A stretch of DNA of 64,000 nt from Maribrevibacterium harenarium (GTDB lineage: Bacteria; Pseudomonadota; Gammaproteobacteria; Pseudomonadales; Marinomonadaceae): NCBI RefSeq assembly GCF_006385675.1, contig NZ_VFRR01000010.1:46647-110646 (forward strand), written 5' to 3'. This document shows, in pieces, positions 33,606-42,000 of the stretch. The notes under the pieces are model-generated. The model was given only the letters and a program-made list of their open reading frames with translations. It was not told the DNA's origin and made no database searches. How positions within the stretch are numbered: position 1 is the first letter of the stretch; every line of letters begins with the position of its first letter. The translations under genes and the position numbers were made by a program.

Positions 33606-34058
33606 ATGACCGTTAAATCTTCACAACCCGTTAAATCTTCACAACCCGTTAATGAAATAGGCTTTTTGCTGACTGACATTAAGCGACTGATGCGCCGGGA
33701 ATACCTAAAGCGCGAGTTGCCCATGACACCACAACAGGCTCGTGCCCTGGTGTATGTCAGCCGCAATGAAGGGATACGCCAAGTCGCCCTTGCCGATATT
33801 TTGGAAATTCAGCCCATTACCTTGGCCCGTTTGATTGATCAGTTAGCGGAGGATGGCTTAGTTGAACGACGCCCAGATCCTGATGATCGTCGTGCGTATG
33901 GTCTGTATTTGACTGACGCCGCACAAGCGCGATTGAGCGATATTCGAGTCATCGTAAAAGAGGTTCAAGAGGATGCTTTGGCAGGTTTAAGCCAAGAAGA
34001 GATCGATCAGTTTGAACGAACTCTGCGCACGATTCACAGTAATTTAGCCGGGCGCTAA
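33606..34058 (+). CDS. MarR-family regulator of the emrAB operon
   Basis: A 150-residue winged-helix regulator. ALADILEIQPITLARLIDQL near residue 60 is the recognition helix region and RRPDPDDRRAYGLYLTD near 90 is the wing with the family DxRxxxxxLT signature. The N terminus contains an exact duplication of six codons (KSSQPV twice) caused by an 18-bp tandem repeat at 33612-33647. It is followed by emrA- and emrB-like pump genes in one transcriptional unit, so it is probably their local repressor. Confidence 0.9.
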   Translation: MTVKSSQPVKSSQPVNEIGFLLTDIKRLMRREYLKRELPMTPQQARALVYVSRNEGIRQVALADILEIQPITLARLIDQLAEDGLVERRPDPDDRRAYGLYLTDAAQARLSDIRVIVKEVQEDALAGLSQEEIDQFERTLRTIHSNLAGR

Positions 34059-34090
34059 GCCCCGCACTGTCCAAATTCGAGAGAAATATC

Positions 34091-35152
34091 ATGTCTGAAC
34101 AAGCAACATCTGCACCAGCCGTCAAACCTCAAGCGAAAGCCAAGCGTCGTATGCTATTGGGTGTGATCCCAGTGATTGCTGTGCTTGGTAGTGGCTGGGT
34201 GTATTTAAATGGTGGCCGATATGTGGAAACCGAAAATGCTTACCTAAAAGCAAATAAAACGGCGGTCACCGCCCAAGTATCTGGGGTGATTAATTCGTTA
34301 AATGTGAGTGAAAACCAGTCGGTCGAAAAAGGCCAACTGCTATTCAGCATAGATAACAGCAGCTTCAAAGTGGCGGTCGCCCAAGCCCAAGCACAATTGG
34401 ATCAGGTACGTATTAATCTGATGTCACAAAAAGCCGCCTACGTTGAGAAGCAAGCCGAGATCGAGCTGGCGAAGAGTCAGCTCGCCTACAACCGTAAAGA
34501 AGCTGACCGCCAAGCGAACTTGTCAAAACAGAATTTCGTATCGGCTTCCCAATACGACGCCACCAAACAAGCAGTAGCGGTGAGTGAGTTGCAATTAGCA
34601 ACCTTAGAAAAGGACCTCATTCGATTGCGCGAAGCGCTTGGTGGTAACGTCGAGCGTCCCATCGAACAGCACCCAAGTTACCTGTCTGCTCAAGCCGCAT
34701 TGGCTCAGGCAAACTTGAACCTAGAACATGTGGCTGTGTATGCGCCGAGTACTGGCGTGGTGACGAAGGTGCCGACGAATGGGGAATTTGTCGCAGCCGG
34801 TAGCACCAGCTTAGTCTTGATTGGTGGTGATAAAGGTTGGATTGAAGCCAACTTTCCCGAAAAAGATTTGGCGCATTTGGCGCCGGGGCAAAGCGTAGAT
34901 ATCGAAATTGACGCCTATCCAAACCGTCACTTGATCGGTCATGTGGCCAGCATTAGCCCGGCAACGGGGTCTGAGTTTTCCGTGATTCCGGCGCAAAACG
35001 CGACGGGCAATTGGGTCAAAATTACCCAACGCGTGCCTGTGCGTATTGAGTTCGACACACAGCAAGACTTACCACCGTTGCGTTCTGGCTTGAGTGCCAT
35101 TGTTACGGTCGATACACATCATCAGCGTCAATTGGCTGGGTTTAGCCTGTAA
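34091..35152 (+). CDS. emrA: EmrA-like membrane fusion protein
   Basis: A 353-residue HlyD-family adaptor with a short cytoplasmic tail, one transmembrane segment near residues 18-38 and a periplasmic body. YVETENAYLKANKTAVTAQV near residue 47 is the typical first lipoyl half and VYAPSTGVVTKVPTNGEFVA near 217 the second; between them is a coiled-coil hairpin rich in Ala, Gln and Lys. It links the EmrB pump to an outer-membrane channel; none is encoded here, so TolC would be supplied from elsewhere. Confidence 0.92.
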   Translation: MSEQATSAPAVKPQAKAKRRMLLGVIPVIAVLGSGWVYLNGGRYVETENAYLKANKTAVTAQVSGVINSLNVSENQSVEKGQLLFSIDNSSFKVAVAQAQAQLDQVRINLMSQKAAYVEKQAEIELAKSQLAYNRKEADRQANLSKQNFVSASQYDATKQAVAVSELQLATLEKDLIRLREALGGNVERPIEQHPSYLSAQAALAQANLNLEHVAVYAPSTGVVTKVPTNGEFVAAGSTSLVLIGGDKGWIEANFPEKDLAHLAPGQSVDIEIDAYPNRHLIGHVASISPATGSEFSVIPAQNATGNWVKITQRVPVRIEFDTQQDLPPLRSGLSAIVTVDTHHQRQLAGFSL

Positions 35153-35166
35153 TTTAGGAGTTGGCA

Positions 35167-36696
35167 ATGTCGGAACAGACCATGACCGCATCCTATGAAG
35201 ACAAAGCAGCCGAGCGTTTGATGATCACCTTGTCGGTGATGCTCGCCACCATTATGCAAGCATTGGATACCACCATTGCGAACGTCGCCTTGCCACACAT
35301 GCAGGGCACCATGGGGGCGACTCAAGATCAAATTTCTTGGGTGTTGACCTCCTACATTGTGGCGTCGGCGATTTGCTTGCCATTGACGGGCTTTTTGTCA
35401 GCGAAATTTGGTCGAAAGCAGCTGTTTCTGTGGTCAGTATTTGGCTTTACGGTCACGTCTGTGTTGTGTGGGTTAGCCCAGTCGTTAGATCAAATCATCC
35501 TGTTCCGCTTGCTACAAGGGGTTTTCGGTGCCGCCTTAGTACCCTTGTCTCAATCCATTTTGCTCGACACATATCCTAAAGAAAAACATGGTTCTGCCAT
35601 GGCGATGTGGGGTGTTGGGGTGATGGTCGGGCCCATCTTGGGGCCATTCTTGGGCGGTTTACTGACCGAGTATTACAGCTGGCGTTGGGTGTTTTACATT
35701 AACGTGCCATTCGGGATTTTCGCATGGTTTGGTATTGCCACCTTTGTGAAAGAGTCTGAATTACAAAAAGGCCGCCGCTTTGACTTGTATGGTTTTGCCT
35801 TGCTAGCGTTAGCGATTGGCTGTTTACAGATGTTGCTTGACCGTGGCGAAACGCTTGGTTGGTTTGAGAATATCGAGATCACCATCGAAGCCTTTGTCGC
35901 GGTTTTGGCGGGTTACATGTTCATTGCTCATATTCACACCCACCATCAACCCTTCATCGAACCGGTGTTGTTCAAAGACCGAAACTTCGCCGTTGGTTTG
36001 TTGTTTATCTTTATTGTCGGTGTGATTTTACTGGCGACTATGGCGCTATTACCTCCGTTTATGCAGAAACTGATGGGGTATCCGGTGGTCGATGTGGGCA
36101 GTATCTTGGCACCCCGTGGATTTGGCACCATGGCTTCCATGATGGTCGTCGGGCGCTTATCTGGCAAAGTCGATCCGCGCTACTTTATCTTCATGGGTTT
36201 GGCATTGGTGACATTTTCCATGTGGGAAATGACCCAATTCACCTTAGAAGTGACCAGTGCGGACATCATCCGTACCGGCGTCGTGCAAGGTGCCGGATTG
36301 GGTTTGGTGTTTGTGCCGCTTTCTACCATTACCTTTGCCACCTTAAACCCAAAATATCGTAACGAAGGTACGGCCATGTTTAGCTTGGTGCGAAATATCG
36401 GTAGCAGTATTGGTATTTCGATTGTGGCGACCTATTTGTCACAGCAAGTACAAAAAAATCATGCGGTGTTTTCCCAGTCGATCTCACCGTTTAACTTTGG
36501 CTTAGATGTTCTTCCATCATCGGCGGGCATAAGCGTGAAGAGTGAATACGGACTGGCCATGTTGGATAGTATGGTGAACCAGCAAGCCGCGACCTTAGCG
36601 TATCTGCAAGATTTTCGTTTGATGATGTGGGTGACCATTGCCGCGATGCCACTGGTTTTTTTTCTATCGAATCCGCTTAAAAATGTACACCGCTAA
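35167..36696 (+). CDS. emrB: EmrB-like DHA2 multidrug efflux MFS transporter
   Basis: A 509-residue inner-membrane drug:H+ antiporter with about 14 hydrophobic segments. MLATIMQALDTTIANVALPH near residue 19 is the DHA2 motif D1, and GFLSAKFGRKQLFLW is motif A. Motif C lies near MWGVGVMVGPILGPFLGG around residue 147. Start at ATG 35167 with AGGAG at ideal spacing; a TTG two codons earlier is not needed. It follows emrA by 14 bp and completes a MarR-EmrA-EmrB export operon. Confidence 0.94.
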   Translation: MSEQTMTASYEDKAAERLMITLSVMLATIMQALDTTIANVALPHMQGTMGATQDQISWVLTSYIVASAICLPLTGFLSAKFGRKQLFLWSVFGFTVTSVLCGLAQSLDQIILFRLLQGVFGAALVPLSQSILLDTYPKEKHGSAMAMWGVGVMVGPILGPFLGGLLTEYYSWRWVFYINVPFGIFAWFGIATFVKESELQKGRRFDLYGFALLALAIGCLQMLLDRGETLGWFENIEITIEAFVAVLAGYMFIAHIHTHHQPFIEPVLFKDRNFAVGLLFIFIVGVILLATMALLPPFMQKLMGYPVVDVGSILAPRGFGTMASMMVVGRLSGKVDPRYFIFMGLALVTFSMWEMTQFTLEVTSADIIRTGVVQGAGLGLVFVPLSTITFATLNPKYRNEGTAMFSLVRNIGSSIGISIVATYLSQQVQKNHAVFSQSISPFNFGLDVLPSSAGISVKSEYGLAMLDSMVNQQAATLAYLQDFRLMMWVTIAAMPLVFFLSNPLKNVHR

Positions 36697-36908
36697 AGCA
36701 TTTCTTAGTAGTTGTTACATCGATCTTCAATCAGTTCATCCGACATGAAAAGCGCCTCACGGACGAGGCGACTCCTCAAATATGCTAAGAACCTTGGGGC
36801 AATTCACCCACACTCGCTGATTTAGCGCAGGCTATCGCCGGCAACTGGTCTGGTATTGGTCAGGAAAGAAAGGCTAAAATAGCCCCTCGATCGATAACTG
36901 GTTCTAAT

Positions 36909-37304
36909 ATGACCGCTACCCTTTCTCAAACATTGCTACGGCAAGCCCGCTTTGTACTGGTGGCTTGGATGTTGGCTATGTTGGCGCCGCTGGTGGTGCC
37001 GACGCAGCCGGTAGTCCAAGGCGACAGTGTCATTGTGCGCGTCTGTAGTCTGTTGAATGGGGTACAGTACGTTGAGATACCGCTGAAGGATTTCAACAAT
37101 GCCAACATGCAGGACAACATTGCCCAGCTACATGCGAGCTGTAAATGTGGTCTGACAGTCGATCATTCTTCTTTGGTGACGGCAAACTTCGAGCTGCCGC
37201 TACCGGTATTTTCTTCTAACGTCGTTGCTGGGCAGAGAGCAACGTCGTTTACCTCCCCCTGGATTCCCGTTTATTCAAGCCGCGCACCGCCGCACGTAAG
37301 CTGA
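36909..37304 (+). CDS. Small membrane-anchored protein, DUF2946-like layout
   Basis: A 131-residue protein of uncertain family. It has one hydrophobic segment (FVLVAWMLAMLAPLVVP, residues 15-31), then a periplasmic stretch with CSLLNGVQYVEIPL and the cluster ASCKCGLTVDHSS, giving Cys and His residues that could bind copper. A similar layout is seen in DUF2946 proteins next to PCuAC genes, but I cannot confirm membership. It begins the copper-type locus, 50 bp upstream of the PCuAC gene. Confidence 0.55.
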   Translation: MTATLSQTLLRQARFVLVAWMLAMLAPLVVPTQPVVQGDSVIVRVCSLLNGVQYVEIPLKDFNNANMQDNIAQLHASCKCGLTVDHSSLVTANFELPLPVFSSNVVAGQRATSFTSPWIPVYSSRAPPHVS

Positions 37305-37354
37305 TTTTTCATCCTTTAATCTCTTACTCAATTTTGAATAATTAGGAATGCTTT

Positions 37355-37876
37355 ATGTCTATTCGTACCTTGTCTCGTCTTGCTCTTGTGGCTGCGGCTG
37401 TGGCTTCTGCGGTGGCGTCTGCTGCTTCTTTGGAATTTCATCATCCGAAAGCTCGTGCGATGCCACCTGCGTCGCCAAATAGCGCGGCTTATATGTTGGT
37501 ACACAATCATACTGACCAAGAACAAGTGCTTGTTGGCGTTGAGAGCGACGTGGCGAAAGCTGTCGAGCTACATACCCACGATATGGTCGATGGCACCATG
37601 CAAATGCGCCAAGTCCACGAAATCGTGATTCCTGCCGATGGCAGCGTAGCGTTTAAACCAGGTAGCTACCATGTGATGATGATGGGGCTAAACCGCACTT
37701 TGGTTCCAGGTGAGTCCGTTGACTTCACTTTGATTCTGAAATCTGGCGAGCGCATCCCTATGAATGCGGAAATTGTTATGCCTGAAGAACTGGGCATGCC
37801 GATGAAGCATGACGCCATGAAGCACGGTGATATGAAGCAAGGCATGAAAATGTCCGGTGAGCATAAACACCACTAA
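37355..37876 (+). CDS. PCuAC-type periplasmic copper chaperone
   Basis: A 173-residue exported protein. The signal peptide ends VASAVASAAS. The mature domain has the PCuAC copper site: ELHTHDMVDGTMQMRQV near residue 70 and the downstream GSYHVMMMGL near 105, giving the His/Met ligands. A Met/His-rich tail (KHDAMKHGDMKQGMKMSG, ending KHHH-like) adds more potential Cu ligands. PCuAC delivers Cu(I) for CuA-site assembly. Its position in front of MbnP and MbnH-like genes points to a shared copper task. Confidence 0.92.
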   Translation: MSIRTLSRLALVAAAVASAVASAASLEFHHPKARAMPPASPNSAAYMLVHNHTDQEQVLVGVESDVAKAVELHTHDMVDGTMQMRQVHEIVIPADGSVAFKPGSYHVMMMGLNRTLVPGESVDFTLILKSGERIPMNAEIVMPEELGMPMKHDAMKHGDMKQGMKMSGEHKHH

Positions 37877-37903
37877 GCGTTCCTACTCTCCCAATAAAAT
37901 TTT

Positions 37904-37927
37904 AGCCTTCAGGTCTACCTGAGGGCT
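37904..37927 (+). other. Stem-loop between PCuAC and MbnP genes
   Basis: AGCCTTCAGG, loop TCTA, CCTGAGGGCT, with one G-T pair. A T-run appears only 13 bases later, so it may attenuate rather than end transcription into the MbnP gene. Confidence 0.45.
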
Positions 37928-38002
37928 TGGCCTGCGTGTGCCTTTTTTCAGTGGCTGGAAAGCCGCTGCGGCCGCGCTCGCCTTGAAAAAGGATAATAAG
38001 CA

Positions 38003-39634
38003 ATGAAACAACTACCTATGTTTACCTTGACTGCGGTGATGGCTGCCATGTTAGCGGGTTGTGGTGATAATTCCGACTCGACGACTGATAACGCTACCTC
38101 GACAAAAACCACCATTAGCGGCGCTGTTGCTGATGGATATCTGAAAGGTGCGAAAGTGTGCCTAGATATCAATAAAAACCAAGCTTGTGACTCAGGTGAA
38201 CCATCTGCAGTAACGGGTGACAACGGCGCCTACTCGTTGGCAGCGACCGAGTCAGATGTAAGCTCTTATCCCTTAGTGGTTGAGGTGCCTGCCACAGCAA
38301 TAGATTCAGATACTAACCAAGCTGTCGGCACGGCTTATACTCTTACTGCACCTGCAGGAAAGCATGAGTTTATTAGTCCGCTTTCAACACTAGTTCATCA
38401 AGCGATGGCAGAAGACTCGAGCTTAAACCCTGATACCGCTGCGGCAGCAGTCAAAACCGAGTTAGGTATGACTAATGTGGATCTGTTTAAAGATTACATT
38501 GCCCACAAAACGGCTTCGACAAATGATGCGGATACTCAAACAGCTTATGGGAATGCTCATAAAGCTGCTCAGGTTATGGTGAAAGTGATGCAGGCTAATG
38601 CAGCTGCTGTAGATGGCATTGAGCCTGTTAAAGCGCAGCGCCTTTTAGCTAAGATTGCGAAGCAAACGGTACAGAGTCAAGGTGCTGATTTAGATACCGC
38701 AACAGTCAATTCAGAGTCCGCTGCGACGCTGAAAGCCATGTTGGCGGCAAGTACCAGTGCTAGGGAATCGGCAACTCAGCAAGTCACTATTAACTTTGAT
38801 ATGCAAAACAATGGCACGCCAGTTCGTTGCGGTGATGCCATAACCATCAATGATGTAAATGCTTCAGATACGGCCGGTAAGCTCGTTGATACTCGTTTTT
38901 ATATTTCAAATTTGATGATGACTGATGCGGACGGTAATGCTCAGTTGGTTTATCTTGATGAAAACTATAGCCAGAGCAAAGGCGTATCGCTAATGGACTT
39001 TGGCTTCGACACTGATGGTAATTGTTCTACAAGCTATAAAATCTCTATTACTGGTTATGTAGCCCCCGGCAATTACACTGGTGTGACTATGACAGTGGGC
39101 GTGCCTATTTATTCGGCTGATGGAACAACGAAACTGAATCATAGCAATAAAGCAGGAGGTGAGAATGTACCCAAGCCTTTAGTGAATACCGCGATGGGGT
39201 GGAGTTGGCAGGGTGGTCGTAAATTTACTCGTATCGAGTTCGCGCCGACAAATGGCCTTACTCGTACGATGGGGACAGAAGATACCAGTGATGACAAGGC
39301 AGCGACCAAGTGGATGGTGCATTTGGGATCAACAGGCTGTTACGGTGACCCTACAATCTCTGGTAATGAAACAACCTGTTCAAACCCCAACCGTCTAGAT
39401 CTGAACTTTAGTAGCTTTGATTCCACTAGCCAAAAAGTGGTGTTGGATATTCAGAAGCTTTTCGCCGAGTCTGATTTGACCAAAGATACGGGTGGTGCTG
39501 TAGGCTGTATGTCTGGTACAACGGACCCAGAGTGTACGCCTATCTTTAAAGCCCTGGGTCTAGGTTTAATCGGCGACAAAGCGGGTCAAACTTTAACCGG
39601 GGATGCCGTTCAAACGGTCTTTACGGTGCAGTAA
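38003..39634 (+). CDS. MbnP-type (metallo-mystery pair) lipoprotein with extra N-terminal half
   Basis: A 543-residue lipoprotein (lipobox LAGC near residue 20). Residues 35-85 hold an Ig-like module with a calcium-type loop (CLDINKNQACDSGEPS); an Ala-rich helical region follows to about 250. Residues about 262-543 form an MbnP domain: VTINFDMQNNGTPVRCGDAI, ISNLMMTDADG, the Cys positions in GNCSTSY, STGCYG and ETTCSNP, and MGWSWQGGRKFTRIEF. That Trp-containing segment corresponds to the one whose Trp is oxidised to kynurenine by MbnH in characterised members to create a copper site. An additional GCMSGTTDPEC pair is near the C terminus. Typical MbnP proteins are about 270-300 residues, so the N-terminal half is an unusual addition. 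Confidence 0.88.
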   Translation: MKQLPMFTLTAVMAAMLAGCGDNSDSTTDNATSTKTTISGAVADGYLKGAKVCLDINKNQACDSGEPSAVTGDNGAYSLAATESDVSSYPLVVEVPATAIDSDTNQAVGTAYTLTAPAGKHEFISPLSTLVHQAMAEDSSLNPDTAAAAVKTELGMTNVDLFKDYIAHKTASTNDADTQTAYGNAHKAAQVMVKVMQANAAAVDGIEPVKAQRLLAKIAKQTVQSQGADLDTATVNSESAATLKAMLAASTSARESATQQVTINFDMQNNGTPVRCGDAITINDVNASDTAGKLVDTRFYISNLMMTDADGNAQLVYLDENYSQSKGVSLMDFGFDTDGNCSTSYKISITGYVAPGNYTGVTMTVGVPIYSADGTTKLNHSNKAGGENVPKPLVNTAMGWSWQGGRKFTRIEFAPTNGLTRTMGTEDTSDDKAATKWMVHLGSTGCYGDPTISGNETTCSNPNRLDLNFSSFDSTSQKVVLDIQKLFAESDLTKDTGGAVGCMSGTTDPECTPIFKALGLGLIGDKAGQTLTGDAVQTVFTVQ

Positions 39635-39638
39635 GCCT

Positions 39639-40850
39639 ATGAAAACGTCGCATCGTATTCTGACCCTATTTGGGGTTGGGGGCGCTGCGCTGTTGGCTTG
39701 GGGGCTGATTGAAAGAGAGTCCCCAAGTTCTCAGGTGTCTGTGGTGGTGAGCGAAGCCACCGCAACGCCGGAGTTTCAGTGGCAGCTTCCCGAGCATTTC
39801 CCGGTTCCCTTTGTCCCCAAAGACAATCCAATGACGGAGGCGAAGTTTCAGCTAGGGCGGCATTTGTTTTACGACAAACGCTTGTCGGGCAATGGCACCC
39901 AATCTTGCGGCTCCTGCCACTTTCAACAGTTGGCGTTCACAGATGGCTTGGCGAAGCCGATTGGTTCTACCGGTGACACTATCGCTCGTAGCGCCATGAG
40001 CATTGCCAATGTGGCCTATTACCCGACGTTGACTTGGGCAAACCCCTCCCAATACACCTTAGAAATTCAGGCGCAAGTGCCCATGTTTGTGGAAAACACC
40101 GGCATTGAGTTGGGTATTAACGACGAAAACAAAGACGAAGTACTGGCGCGTTTTCAGCAGGACGCTCAATATCAAAAATGGTTTGCCGAGGTGTTTCCCA
40201 GCGAGCCACAGCCGATTCATTTTATGAATATTGTGCGGGCGATTTCCGCCTTTGAAAGAGGTGTGATTTCCGCCAATAGCCGTTATGACCAAGCCTTACG
40301 GGGTGCAGTTTCCTTAACCCCATTGGAGCAGCAGGGACAGACTCTATTTAATGGCAAAGGCCAATGTAGCCAATGTCATAGTGGCTTTAATTTTAGTAAC
40401 CAGACTTACAGTGCGGACAGTAAGTTTGTAGAAAAACCATTTCATAACAATGGTTTATATAATGTGGATGGCAAAGGCGGTTACCCGCTCGATAACGTCG
40501 GTTTAATCGGTGTGATGCCCCAAGAAGGCAATATGGGCAAGTTCCGAGTACCGAGTTTGCGCAATATCGAGCTTACTGCTCCTTACATGCACGACGGTTC
40601 TATGGCCACCTTAGAAGAGGTGGTGGCGATGTATGCCCGCCATGGTCGTTTGATCGAATCGGGGCCAAACAAAGGGGATGGGGCGTTATCGCCGTTAAAA
40701 GATCCTCTGATTGACCAAATTGAACTCGACGAGAACGAGCAAAAGGCTGTTATCGCCTTTTTGAAAACCCTGACAGATCATGAGTTTATCGCCAACCCTC
40801 GGTTTGCTGACCCTTTTTTGGTGAGTCAAACGGGAGGGAGCCATGAATAG
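39639..40850 (+). CDS. MbnH/MauG-like di-haem cytochrome c, copy 1
   Basis: A 403-residue di-haem protein of the bacterial cytochrome c peroxidase/MauG superfamily. Two CXXCH haem sites are present: CGSCH near residue 89 and CSQCH near 248. RVPSLRNIELTAPYMHDGSM near 315 is the conserved C-terminal region contributing haem-site residues. An N-terminal hydrophobic segment (LFGVGGAALLAWGLIE) directs export and may anchor it. Starting four bases after the MbnP gene, it is the expected partner that oxidises a Trp in MbnP. It overlaps copy 2 by eight bases. Confidence 0.9.
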   Translation: MKTSHRILTLFGVGGAALLAWGLIERESPSSQVSVVVSEATATPEFQWQLPEHFPVPFVPKDNPMTEAKFQLGRHLFYDKRLSGNGTQSCGSCHFQQLAFTDGLAKPIGSTGDTIARSAMSIANVAYYPTLTWANPSQYTLEIQAQVPMFVENTGIELGINDENKDEVLARFQQDAQYQKWFAEVFPSEPQPIHFMNIVRAISAFERGVISANSRYDQALRGAVSLTPLEQQGQTLFNGKGQCSQCHSGFNFSNQTYSADSKFVEKPFHNNGLYNVDGKGGYPLDNVGLIGVMPQEGNMGKFRVPSLRNIELTAPYMHDGSMATLEEVVAMYARHGRLIESGPNKGDGALSPLKDPLIDQIELDENEQKAVIAFLKTLTDHEFIANPRFADPFLVSQTGGSHE

Positions 40851-42000
40851 GTGGTTATGGGGTGTGCTTAGTATGGGAATAGCCACAGGGATAAGTGGTT
40901 GCATCGATACAGGCACTGAAACAACGGATCCCAGTTTGGCCGATGGCAGCTGGACATGGCATCTGCCACCCAACTTTCCAACCCCGGCCGTGTCAGCGGA
41001 TAACCCCATGAGCGAGGCCAAGTTCCAACTAGGGCGGCGGTTATTTTACGATACCAAGCTTTCTGGAAATCAAACCTTCGCGTGTGCATCGTGTCACCAT
41101 CAGGACAAAGCCTTTACCGATGGGCTGACGGTCTCCATTGGCTCTACTGGCGATGTCTTACCCCGGAATGCCCCTTCCCTAATGAATGTGGCTTACAACA
41201 GCACCTTTACCTGGGTAAACCCGGATCTGACCAGCTTGGAAACCCAAATGGCGGTGCCTCTGTTTGCAGAGAAAATCGTCGAAATGGGGGTAAATGACAA
41301 TAATCGTGCTGAGATACTAGCGCGTTTTGCTGATGATGCGGATTATCTACAACGCTTTAAAGGGGCGTTTCCTGACGAGGTAACACCAGTCACCTTCGAT
41401 AATATCATCAAGGCGATTTCAACTTTTCAGCGGGGGCTGCTGACAGGTAATTCTAAGTTAGAGCGTTATCAACGGGGTGAAGTATCACTCACCGCAGCAG
41501 AGCAGCGGGGACGCTTGTTGTTTAATGGGGAAAAAGCGGAATGCTTCCACTGTCACGGTAGTTTTAACTTTAACGATCAAGTGACCTATGTAGGTAAGCG
41601 ATTTGAGGAAAACCTTTTTCATAATACCGGCTTATACAATGTGGGCGGTACCGGGGATTTCCCCGCCAACAATCAGGGCTTATACGATTTTACCGGCAGG
41701 CAAACAGATAAAGGTTTGTTCCGTGCGTAAAGTCTTTGGAATGTAGCGCTAACGGCGCCCTATATGCACGATGGCAGTATTGCCACACTGGAAGAGGTGG
41801 TGGACTTTTATTCGGAAGGCGGCCGCAATATCACCACTGGCCCCTACGCCGGTGATGGTCGCTTTAGCCCCAATAAAAGCGATTTGATTGTCCGCATTGA
41901 TTTCACCGAACAAGAGAAATCCGACCTGATCGCCTTCTTGAAAACCCTAACTGACGAGACCATCGCTACCAATGAACGCTACTCGAATCCTTTTAAATAG
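40843..42000 (+). pseudogene. MbnH/MauG-like di-haem cytochrome c, copy 2, in-frame TAA
   Basis: A paralogue of the preceding gene. The first 295 codons run from ATG 40843: lipobox ISGC, haem sites CASCH and CFHCH, and extensive similarity to copy 1. TAA at 41728-41730 then stops it after KGLFRA. The same frame resumes without any shift as SLWNVALTAPYMHDGSIATL and continues to 42000, matching copy 1 after its RVPSLRN. The stop therefore replaces the Pro of the conserved RVPSL motif. The full product would be about 385 residues. Either a nonsense mutation, a sequencing error, or (least likely) read-through. The truncated form keeps both haem motifs but loses the conserved C-terminal loop. Confidence 0.85.

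Noticed and set aside
36753..36770. CGCCTC/GAGGCG hairpin after emrB.
   Set aside because: Six-base stem without a T-run; too weak to call as terminator or regulator.
36697..36908. Possible small gene or RNA between emrB and the copper-type locus.
   Set aside because: No convincing frame or RNA fold beyond a weak hairpin; probably promoter DNA for the next operon.
41764..42000. Separate 78-codon gene starting at MHDGSIATLEEV.
   Set aside because: It is the same-frame continuation of the interrupted di-haem gene, not an independent gene.
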